In this document: piece after piece, positions 34,601 through 46,600 of the stretch
Numbering within the stretch: the first letter of the stretch is position 1
Layout of the letters: every line of letters begins with the position of its first letter
Translations under genes and position numbers: made by a program
Notes under the pieces: model-generated
Databases searched by the model: none
Told to the model about the DNA's origin: nothing
What the model saw: the letters and a program-made list of their open reading frames with translations, nothing else
From: Magicicada septendecula
Taxonomy: Eukaryota > Arthropoda > Insecta > Hemiptera > Cicadidae
Direction: 5' to 3'
DNA: 64,000 bases
Assembly: GCA_034769895.1 (NCBI GenBank)
Contig: CM068368.1
Location: 690,323,877-690,387,876, forward strand

Positions 34601-37600
34601 ATAAGGGCCTGTATACAGTTTTAGCAGTTTCTTAGTGATACCCTCCATCGTACTGGGTAATTCTCTATTTCTTAGTAGTATTTGGTCACCTACATGGTAC
34701 TGTATGATTTTTGCTGGTACCTTGTGTTGGTATTTTCTCTTTCTTTGTTCCAATTTCTCGACAATCTTATTATGGAAATGGATTCTGTCGAATTGGTATT
34801 CCTGGCTTTGTGGAAACTGAATAATGTCACAAATTTCTCGTGTTGGAGGTTTCTCAAACATGGCATTATAAGGTGTGGTTTCTATAGCTTGGTGGTGAGC
34901 TAGATTGATAAAGTCTTCTGTTGCTGAGATATACTCACTCCACTTCCTTTGCTGGTTGGAACAATAGGTCCTGAGAATTCTTCCAACTTCTCTCAGCACT
35001 CTTTCAGACGGGTTACTGCTGGGATGGTACACTGAGGTTTTATATGTTTTCACCCCATGGTCCAGCAGTGTGTCCCTCCATCTTTTGCCCGTGAACTGGG
35101 TACTATGATCCATTATGATTGTTTTCGGACTCTCCACTTCAGGTATGTAGCTTTGTATAATGATATTAAGTATCTTACTTGTAGTGGCACGATTTATTGG
35201 ATATAACTTCGTGAACTTTGTGTAATGGTCGAAAATTATTATGAGATATTTATATTGACATCGACCTCCACTTCTAGGGAATGGACCGCAGATGTCTACA
35301 AAAACTTTTTCTAACTTGTTTGATGAAGTTATAGGTATCATTAGTCCATCTTTCCTTTCGTTGGTGCATTTCACCAGTTGACATATGTGGCAACTCCTGA
35401 TATAATTACACACTCTTCTGTTTATGTCTTTAATGTAAAGGTGTTCTTCCAGTGCTCTTACCACTTTAACTGCTCCCATGTGTCCATAACGAATGTGATA
35501 ATCCATTATGATACCTTTTTCTAATGTTTTGGGTATTACCAATTTCCAGGTATTGTTATGGTATTTTGTCTTGATGAATAATAAATTGTTGTGTAAACAA
35601 TAGTATTGTATTACTCTATTGTCTTGTGCACTTAGTCTCTGATGGATTTGCATTAATTTGCTGTCTTGCTTCTGGTGTTGCTCTATTTCTTTAACTATTT
35701 CTTCTAAGTCTGACCGACTCTTAAGGATGTGATAGACCTTTGCAATTGTTTCCTTCTCTCCTTCATAGGTCTGGTTGGTTATATTTACACGTGACAATAC
35801 GTCTGCTGCTATATTCTTTTTGCCTGGAACATACTCCCAACTGATGTTATATTCTTGTAAGACTAGGGTCCATCTTGCTAAACGACTGTGGCTTAATTTA
35901 CAGTTTTTTAGGAAGGATATGGACTTGTGGTCTGTCCGTACTGTTATTGAATATCCTAAAATATAGGTCCGGAATTTTCTGCAGGCAAATACAACACTTA
36001 ACAGCTCTTTTTCTGTCACATTGTAATTTCGTTCGCATTTGTTTAGTGTTCTACTGGCGAAGCTTATAACCAGATGGTTCCCATCTTCATCCTCTTGGTA
36101 CAGTGTAGAACCTAAGCTGATGTCACTTGCGTCACAATTGAGGTAAAAAGGTTTATTGAAATCTGGGTGATGTAGCATCACTGTCTCTAGGAATTTGGTT
36201 TTGATTTGTTGGAACACTATATCTTGAGTTGGTCCCTATGTCCATTTGTCCTTTGAAGATAATTGTGGAGATAACTTTGTAGTTAATTCCGAATAGTTAT
36301 TTTGGAATTTGCGATAATAATTGCACAGGCCTAAAAAAGACTGCAATTGTTTTTTGTTTCTTGGGGTGGGGCATTGCTGTATAGATTCTATTTTTTCCTT
36401 AGATGGTGTTATTCCCAGTTCTGTCAATTGGAAGCCTAGAAATTGTACTTCTTTGGCTATGAGTTGTGATTTTTCAAGTTTCAACGTGATGTTGTTTTCA
36501 GACAATTTGTTCAACACATGGTTTATTCTATGACAATGTTCTTCCCAGTTCGTAGATGTTATGAGTAGATCATCTACATAAACGGTAGTGAACTGGAGCG
36601 CTTCTCGGCCTAATACTTGGTCCATACACTGAATAAATATTGCTACAGAGTTCACTAATCCGAAGGGCAATCGTTTGAAATGGTAGTTGCGCCCTTCGAA
36701 AATAAAGGCTACATATTTTTGGCTGTGGGGGTGCAGTTCCACCTGCCAGTAGCCGCAGACGGTGTCCCATGAACTAATAAATTGTATGCCATGGAACTTC
36801 TTTAAAATTTCCTCTATTTCGCCAGGAGATGTTTGGTTATTAATCAGGTTTTTATTAATCTCCCTAGCATCTAGGCTAAGTCTCACTTTCCCGTTCTTCT
36901 TTTTTATAGCTACAATAGGGCTAGTATAAGGTGACTGACTGCACTCAATGATATCATCCTTTAATAATTGGTTAATCTTGGTCCTAACTGCTTCTTTTAA
37001 AGAATAAGCAATTGGGTATGACTTCCGATTAAAATTTACGGGTTCTTTAAATCTCAACTCACATTGATGATTTTTTACCTTCCCAGGGATGTCTGAGAAT
37101 ACATGCCGGTATCTGTTGTATATTCTGACCAGCATTTCAATTTGGTCTGGGCTTGGTGAATGGTCTCTTGTGGTTGACTTGAATTGTCGGATTTCTTTTA
37201 TTTTTTCATCCCACAAAGTGTCATTTTTTGGTTGATACTCAACTTCTTCTATAGGTGTTTGATACCTCGGGTTTATTACTTCTCTGATGTGGAAAATGGT
37301 GCGGTCTTGGGGAGCTTCCTTACTCCCAATGATCTCAGCCGTCCATTCCAACTCTGGAGTACTTAGAGTTATTTTTGCTCTACTCATGTCGATAATGGCT
37401 GAGTATTTCCGCAGGATGTCGCAGCCAATTAAACTGCGAAATGGTAATCCGTTAGCTACCAAAAATATCATTGGGATCTTGACTCCATGACTGGTCATTT
37501 CAAGACTGACCTGTTTCTTGACAGTTTTATTCTGTCGTCCAGTCGCTCCCACTAATATTATATTGTTAATCGGTAGGGTTGGTATTACCGATTTGCCTTC

Positions 37601-40600
37601 TTCCTGGATGCGGTTGATTTCCGTGCTATCCATTAACGAGACATTTGCACCCGTGTCGATCATCAATGTGGTGGCCACTCCGTTTTTTTTGGAAGTCACA
37701 TATGCTATGTCATTGTTGCACTGATTGTGGTCAATTTCTTCCTCTTCCAGCAGTTCTTGTCTGATATTTTTTTAAATAGTGACTTCTTATTATTGTTATT
37801 GTTTGGTTCGAAGTCGTTTCGTAATTGCACCCAGTAGAATGGTTCAGCGAGGGGTCTATGTGGTTTCTCAATGCCGCGATGCGTTTAAAGAGAGTTCATT
37901 CTCTTCATCGCGTCCGTCCAGTGTGTTTACCTGACTCCTCTCTTCCATATCGGGCCGTTCTCCATGGTGATTCTGGTCATTGTTTGGCATGAAATGAACT
38001 TGTGGCCGATAATAGTTGTTGCGGCTGTCTCCTTCAATACTCCTACTTCTCCGTTGTCCGCCTCTTGCATTTCTCCTGTCTTCGCTCTGGTACTTCTCGT
38101 CATCGTGTCCGTTGAAGCCTTGGATAGTACCGCCTCCTTCCCTGCTCATTGTTGGCCTCGACATAGTTGGCCCTTCGGTATTGCTGCGGTTGGTTGTTTC
38201 CACCCTGGTTCTGGGGTTGGTTGGGGTTGTTGTTTTGATTTTGCGGCCATCTCGTATTATTATTATTATTATTACCAGCGTAATTATTATTATTACCCTG
38301 ATTATTTGGCCGATAATTATTCTCGTTATTTTGGTTCACATTATTATGATTATAATTATTAAAATTACTTCGGTAATTCCAGAAGTTAGTGTTGTTATTA
38401 TTTTGGTTACCACTTCTGTCGTGGAAGTTCTCATTCCTCTTGCGGCTCCTTCTATAGTAGCCCTCGTGTTCGCTATCCTCAAGCAGAGCTGCCATGGCTT
38501 GGACCATTTTTATTTGCCCCATTGACGTGATCTGGCTACTCCCTCCTCATAATGATAAGCGAGCTTGGTGACCAGGCACTCCTCTGGTATCCTTGGTTCG
38601 AGGTTTCGTGCCAAACATACCTTACCAAGGAAGTAAGAAGTTGGAGTTGTTCCTCGACTGGCGTCATATTTGCCATGACAGATATCATCACGTACGATGT
38701 TCTGAGTAGACTCCGACCAGTATTTGGCCCTGAACAGTGTCTTGAACTCCTCATAACTTTCGACCTCGTGGCGGGTTGCAGTCCACCAATTATCGTGGAT
38801 TTCTTTGAAGTATTCATCAATCAAACTGCGTATTACCGTCCATCTGCTTTCCCGGATTCTGGTCAGGCTTTCCTCCACTCGTTCCAGAAATTCAGTCGGG
38901 TTCTTCTTGTAATTTTTAAAGTTGATAACATCACGGTTATCCATGGGTTGTAGGTAGTGACCCTGTGCTGGTCGGTTACGAATGATTTCGATTTCTTCGC
39001 GCATTTGTAGGATCTCCCATTGACGTAGTTCCTCGATTTTTTCCTTATTGGTAACAGTCAGGGTTCTTATGGTGTTCACTGATGCGTCTGTTTCTTCACA
39101 TCTTTCTCCCACGTCCGTTCTTACTCTTTTTATCTCGTCCTGGCTCATCTTCTTCAGAGACTCGATCCTGGCTTCATTAATTTCTTCTATATTGTTGATT
39201 CGTCCATCGACCTCTTCTCTAGTACGTTGTAAATCTTGGCTGTGTTGTTCACACCTCTCGTGTACTTCCGCGATCTCTCTTCTGACTACTGTTATTTCTC
39301 TGTCTATTTTGGTGTTTATTTTTTCATTATTCTCCTCCATCTTTTTGCTGATATCGTCTAATTTTGTATTTAAATCTCCCTTCAATGCTTTGCTGTTGTC
39401 GTCGATTTTCTTATTTAACGATTCCATATTCTTCTGATTATCTTCCTTCAATGCTTCCATATTTTTATTATTATCGTCTAATTTTTTGTTTAAATTTTCC
39501 ATCATCACTCTCATCATGGTTTCCTGGAAGTTAATCTCCCCTGGTTGCGTGGGCTTCTCAGGTTGTCTGGGTTGCTTGGGTTCTGCATGAGGCGTTCCCT
39601 CTTGTCGATTTTCTAAGTTGTTGTTGGTTGCAACTTCCATTTCGGTTGTTGGTTGCGTCTCCTGTACCTCCATATTTGCTTCGGTGTTCGCTTGTGCACC
39701 TTCTCCTTGACTGGCCTTGTACCTAGTATCGTGTCTATGTGTGTGAGGCATGATTGTTCTATTGTATTTGCCGGGCTAATTTAATATTAAAAATTTATTA
39801 ATTTAATATTTTTTAAAGCCGCACTCTGATAGTCGCCAATTTGTAAAATGACGTTTACAAAGGGTGTTTAAATCCTTTAGTTACAGGTTAAAAAATGTTT
39901 AATGAAGTCTCTATTTTGTATGCAGTAATTTTCTTTTGTGATAATTGGTAAATATTATTTATGTAATTATAGTGTGATAATTTTTTATGGATAAAATAAT
40001 AATTGCTGGTCGGTAAATGAATGTAACGGTAGTGTCGATCTTGAAGTGGAACTCCTCTTCTTGGTTAAATGTCGTCAGTGTAAGTACCGTCAAGTGTTGT
40101 CTGGACAAATAAATTAACATAACACTTTCACGTACCTGGTAGTAGTACTTGAAGTTCTGACGTTCACTTACCCTGAATAAACTGTCAAGATTCTCTTATG
40201 ACCAGCTTATACTTTAGAAACAAGGTTTTACAACTCCTTGTATGTAATGTGGGCGCCACATGGGTTTACTTCATGAAAGGTTCCCATGAAAAATAAATTG
40301 CTAAATTTTAAAATTGTATGTGTTCACTTTATATCTTGTTTAAATGATTAGGGCCTTTAAAATAATTCAGATATAGTACTGTAAGATTTCTGCTCAAAAG
40401 TATCTCAGTGTACTCTATACTGAGTATTGCTTATCTAAATGAAATAATTGGAACCAAAGTTTATGCTGTATAACATTACGGGTTTATTATACCCTTTAAA
40501 ATCAACTCAAATGAAAAATACAATTGTTACAGTAATACAATTTGGATGGTAAGTTACCCATCTACTATCTGGCCTAGCTCAATTAAGAACAATATAAAAC

Positions 40601-43600
40601 TCTTATGGTTATTAACAAATTTTAATTTTATTTTATAAGTTACCTCACGGGTAGGTTCTTGAAAATATAAATAGAACGTTATTAATTGCCTTGATAGACA
40701 TTACTGTGATAATAATTCATATTTGGCCTCTTTAAAAAACTCGCAATTATTTTTGAGGTTAACAATCGTTTCATATACTTATATCCTAACAAATATTATA
40801 ATACTTAACTCTAACACAAATATTCTTACATTGGATTATTTAATCCTCTAAATAAATTGATCCAGTGTTTGCCATTAATAGTTTGGTTGTCTTTGCGTCA
40901 GTACAAAAGTGTTGATAATTATGATCAGTGAAAACAGATAAACAATAAAATTGGTCACTGTACTACCTTGCTTTTTTAATCTTATAGATTAAAAAATTAA
41001 ATACAGTAGAACCTCGTTATAACAGACCCCGTTACTACGGACTTCTTTTACAACGGACATGTCTTTTACGTCGTACCCCCACCCCCTAGTAACTAAGTCA
41101 ATGCACCTGAATGACTCACGTCCGCCCGCCAGTGCTGAATGACAGTTTTCAGAGACAAACACCCTTGTCAGATATAAATCGTTGAAAGTTAAAACCCAAC
41201 CCCAATCCACCATTGAATTAACTGGTTTGAGAATTAACTGTTGAGATAATAACAACAAATACAGGAAACTGTTTGTTTGAATGGTAAGGGAAAGGGAGTT
41301 GAAAACAAAGAAAGGTTAACGCCTTAGCCAGGTATATTTTCACTCCCACCACTACTGGTCAGTATTGTTCAGTTGTTTGTCGCGCACAGTCACACGTCCT
41401 GCCTATAACTTTTTTTAATTTATTCAAATCATGTTAAGTAAGCCAAGTGTAGGTCAGAAACGGAAGCGTAAGGCGCTCAGTCTTCAAGATAAACTCTCCA
41501 TTATAGAAAAATTAGAAAAAGGAGCGTCTGTTTCTAGCATTTGTCGTGAGTATGAAATCTCAAAACAAACCGTATCGGACATTAAAAAATCAAAAAATTA
41601 CATTTGTAACTTTGTTCTCAAGTTCAATGTAGAAAAGGAGAAGAGTGCAGCTAAGCATATGCGGCTGCCTTCTATGGCAACACTGGATGATGCAGTCTAC
41701 AAGTGGTTCTCTCAGCTTTGTTCATGTGGAATGGCTGTTAGAGGAATTGAAATTCAAACGGCTGCCGAAAGACTCTCCAAACAGATGGGACTTGAACAGT
41801 TTAAAGCGAGCTCTGGTTGGCTGTGTAGGTTTCGTCGACGTCACAACATTTCAAACAAGAAGATTAGTGGGGAAATTCTTAGCACAGACTTTGAAGCTGT
41901 TGAGCCTTTTATAAAAGAATTAGATGATTTGATTAAAAAAGAAGGTTATCAATTGAGCCAAATTTATAACTTTGATGAGACAGGTTTGTTTTGGAGAACT
42001 CTACCTGACAATACACACGCTTCAAAAGCCGAAAAAACTACGCCTGGTAGAAAAGTCAGCAAGGAGCATGTGTCAGTTTTGTTGTGTGAAAATGCAGATG
42101 GCACTCATATGCTTAAACCTGCTATTGTTGGTAAAAGCAAAAAACCAAGGGCACTTAAAAATGTGATGGACAATTTACCAGTTCACTATTATAGTTCCCG
42201 AAATGTGTGGTTTACAACTGAAATAACAAGTGATTGGTTTCATAATAAAGCTGTGCCAGCAATTATAAACCACCAAATGGAAATTTTGAACATTCCAAAA
42301 GAAAAAATAAAAGCTTTGGTTCTTTTGGATAACGCACCAACCCACTCTGATGTTGACAAACTCTGCAGTCGAGATAAGAAGATAAAGTGTAAGTTCCTGC
42401 CTCCAAACACAACATCCGTGTTTCAGCCCATGGACCAAGGAGTAATTTATAGTGCCAAGCGGCTTTATAGAAAAAAATTTCTCAATGAAATCTTAGAAGT
42501 TGATGAGCCATCCGCTGCTGAAGAAGATTGAAGGGGCTAAAAGACTCTTCAAAACTTGAAGGCCTACAACATTCGATCTATGATTCACAACTTTGCTGAT
42601 GCTGTAAAAGAAATTAAACCAACTACTTTGGTGAACTCATAGAAAAAACTGTTAAAGAATGAAGAAGCATGTTTAGAAATAGAAAATTGTGAGACAGAAG
42701 ATTTCCGTGAAACTTTGCAAAGAGGAGGGGAGGAAGAAGTTTTATTGGAAGATGTGGAGACCTGGCTTGAAGAAGATGAAGATGACCCTGCATTCCACTT
42801 GTTGACAGAAGAGGAGATTGTTGGCAGTGTCACTGAGAAAGAAGACTCTTCGGAGGACGAGGAGGAAGACTTACAAGAGGAAGACCATACTCAGGCAACA
42901 ATAAAAGTGAGTGAAGTGAAAGATCATTTAAATTTTGTCATTGAATATGTTGAACAATCAAAAAATGAAAATGTGTTTGCTTACTATGAACACTTGCGGC
43001 ATCTTCGTCAGTTACTGACCAACGAAAGAAATAACAAACAAACACAACAAAAAAATCAATACTTTTTTTAAACCAGTTAATGTTAGTAGTAATAACCTAA
43101 TGAATAATAATGAACCAGACCCTTCTTGTTCAAGAGAATAAAACGATAGAATGTATATAAAGTTTCAATCTGGTCTAGAATGTAAATATGAACAGTATGA
43201 TCTCATTTGTCATGTATGCTATATAAAATGATGTCAAGTAAAAATAAACATATTTTATACTAATTTACCGAGTTTTATTGATGTAAATACGACCTAACAA
43301 GACTTATTTGTTATATAACGGACTTTCATTACAACAGACAACCTTTAGCCCCAATTAGTCCGTTATAATGAGGTTCTACTGTACTTTAGTGATCGGATTA
43401 TATTGATCACTATATAACTGCACTTTATTCGCACTAGGAACGAGAAATAACCCTTTTCTAACTGATAGCGGGTCGTTAACTTTACTGGTTAAAATGCTTT
43501 CGCTCGTTCCGAACACACGCACTAATTAAAAATATTCACTATTACTTGTCGATGCACTTTCCGTGTGATGAATCGCTGTTCTATTAATTATTTTGGTTAA

Positions 43601-46600
43601 TTTTGAAGTATTTACTACTATTATATTATAGTAAGTTATTAAAATTTAAAACACTGTCGAGCGGCAACTAGATGGCTCGAGATGAAGGAAGCGAATGCGG
43701 AATTTTTAGCGTTTCTCTGGTTATATACCCCAGGCTTAGATCACCTTTAGGGAAAAATCTCGCTATATAAACTCCTCTGTGATTGGTACAACAAACCGTT
43801 ACGATGACGTATTGTTTTTGTTAACCGCCACCGGAGCGTCTCTTTCGCCTAACTGTCGTTGTCGTCCGTATTCACTGACAATTTCTTAACTTTGATAAAA
43901 AAATGATGCTAACACTCACTATTAACTTATTATAATTCCAATCTCTAGGTTATTATTATAAAATTAAAGTTTAGTCTCTGCTCTTTAATTTGATATGGCT
44001 TAATGCCGGTTTTAACCTAGCTTTCTCTGACAATACATACAAATAGTGTTTTGAAACATGGTTTCTTATTGTCGTCTGCTAATAACGCACAATGCGATTA
44101 TTTTCCTAATTATGATAATACCTTACTCTAACTATTCCTTACTCTTGTAACATGACATAAGGTAGTGAAGATACATTGATAAATAATTATAAAACAAAGA
44201 AGCTGAAGACAAGAATAAAGGTCAAGAACTTATAAACTCAGAGATTAATAACCTAATGACAAAATGACAAATGACTAATAAACTGACGATGACTTGACTC
44301 AATAGATTGGATAAATACAAGAAAGAACAATGGAACAAGGAAGAAGGAACCAAGAACCAAATGTAATCAAGAAATTGATAACGAACATTGCCCCAAAGCA
44401 GAACAACGGGCGACAGTGCGACATTGTCGCAGAAAGGAAACGAGGCCTACAGAAAGATCATCCACCGCGTTAACGAAAAACGTGTAAAAAATTTGCTGCA
44501 GTAAAATTTCTAAAAAAAATAAATTGTTGCATAAAAACAGATATGAATAAACGAATCAATTGAATAACAAAATCTATGTTAGTGACTCAATAGGCCTAAT
44601 ATACAGATAAATTTCTGATGAGAGGCCGAGCAGTAAAGGTTACATGTAATCTATTGAAGTGAGAGTGCCGGCTGCAGCTGGCAGACTGAGTCACGCGGCT
44701 GCGCTCCGGCGTAGGAATTCACAATCCGGATAGTTGTGTATTTCTGGACTGATTTTTTTATATCAACCTAAAATCAATATCCTATAATATCAATATATTT
44801 AAATGTAATTTACAAATTTATTCAAATAAATCCTGATAGACCTTATATTTCCGAAAACCTAAATCTAAAAATATCTCAATTTTTGTCTCCTGAAATTTTA
44901 AGGATTATTATTTTAATACTTGTATAGAACGGAGACAGCCATTGCATCAAACAATTTTAACTACGTTACTACTGAAATGCTTGCAGAAAGTATTTGGTTT
45001 TCTTAAAATCCGTTGCAGAAAGATGAAAAACATTCTGCTTTTAGGGAACATTGTAATCCTCTAATAATGACCACAAAATGTATGTAAACAAATGCACTAA
45101 TGTAATTAGAGTATAGATGAGGTGTACCTAGGGTAATAATGACAAATAAGATAGTAATGTTATGTATATTTTATTAATGAAGGAATGTACTTATAAATAT
45201 AAGATAGGGAGTTAATAATAAACACACCCAAATGAATAGTGATAAATATAATCAAAACCAGTAAACAATACCCTGAGGCAAATAAAGGCCACAGTTAATA
45301 ACCAAAAGTGATCATTAGTGAAGGGAAAATAAAATAAATACTTATAACCAGTAACCCCATGATGATGTTAACATAAATAAACAACATAGTGAATAATATC
45401 AAGTGAGTGGAATAAAGAGTGTATTAATACAAAAGTGGTGACATGCAGTTATAGCATGTTACATATAAAAGTGAAAGTGAATAAATAAAAAACCTTCTAT
45501 GAAGGAAAAAGTGTAGTGTGTGAACATAAAAGGGTATTTTAGTTGGTAGACTGTATTAGAATAACTGAAAGACCTGTGATAAACTTTGCGCTAGCAAGTA
45601 AGATGAACTCATTATACTGTGATTAAGTTAAGCAATAGTTAATAAGAATTATAAAATAAGATAGAAATTAAGTCATTGGAATGAAAGGTAAACAAGAAAG
45701 ATAGACACTGTTTTCTAGTGAAGGAATGAGGGAATAGAGTATATTGTGTAAAGTACAGTTTAATAGTAGTATAATAAGAGTTTTGTTGTTGTTTAAAAAA
45801 CCAATATAATGTAATGAATTATCAGTTGAACCAGATAGTAGTAAGAAACAGAAAGGTAGTTAGAAGTTTATTTCAGGCCTTGAACCTGTCAAGAAAATGT
45901 TTATTGTTATAATAAGAGGTGTAGTTAGAATCACCAATGTTTATTATTTGTTTCTAGTAAAAAATTGTTTTAATGTACCATATATAAAGGTAAGGAGTTA
46001 CAAAGAATGTTAGTAGTATAGGAAAATCTAGGCTCTAGGCCTAACAGTTAAGGAAGAATTTTGTAAATTTAAGGACAAACAATAGCCCAATATCAAAGCA
46101 GAATATACCAAATGTTCAAACAAATTAAGTGGGTATACCTAATACCAAAATATATAAATAACACCCAGTTTTAGATAAAATATATATGAAATATAAATAA
46201 GAAAAATAACAAAAAATGTGATTAGCTACTCAAAAGTAACCATGAGGGGTATCAAAATGATCCTTATCAAAAATTATGAACAATGGTATTCATGTAATAA
46301 ACATAGCTATTAATATAAGAAAGAAATCTTAATTTGAAGATATTTTATAGATTTAAACTAAAATAAAACGTTAGAATATAACATGACATAAATTAACGAC
46401 CAATGAGAATTAGCATAATTTATTAGGTAACCATAGCAACCGAAATTTATTGCCAAAAAACCGTTGGAATTTTTATTAATCCATTATTGACCGACGCAGA
46501 GGGCGGATGTATGCAGCTCTCAACCCAAATTTTATCATAAATAAGTAAATTTTGACTGAAATCAGAAGGAAGAAAGATAGTAATAGCCACCTATGGAACA

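Larger units (their letters stand above)
41004..43381 (+). mobile_element. Tigger/pogo-type DNA transposon (2378 bp) in the Gypsy-B LTR
   Basis: Inverted ends CAGTAGAACCTCGTTATAAC and the inverse of CGTTATAATGAGGTTCTACTG are flanked by TA (41002-41003 and 43382-43383). The other LTR preserves the empty site 'aaatactttagtgatcgg'. TA duplication and CAGT ends are characteristic of pogo/Tigger. It carries one transposase gene in the plus direction, the same as RpL5. Confidence 0.95.

Noticed and set aside
37964..38525. Ile/Tyr-rich plus-strand frames
   Set aside because: They are the complement of the Asn-codon (AAT) runs in the Gypsy-B gag tail.
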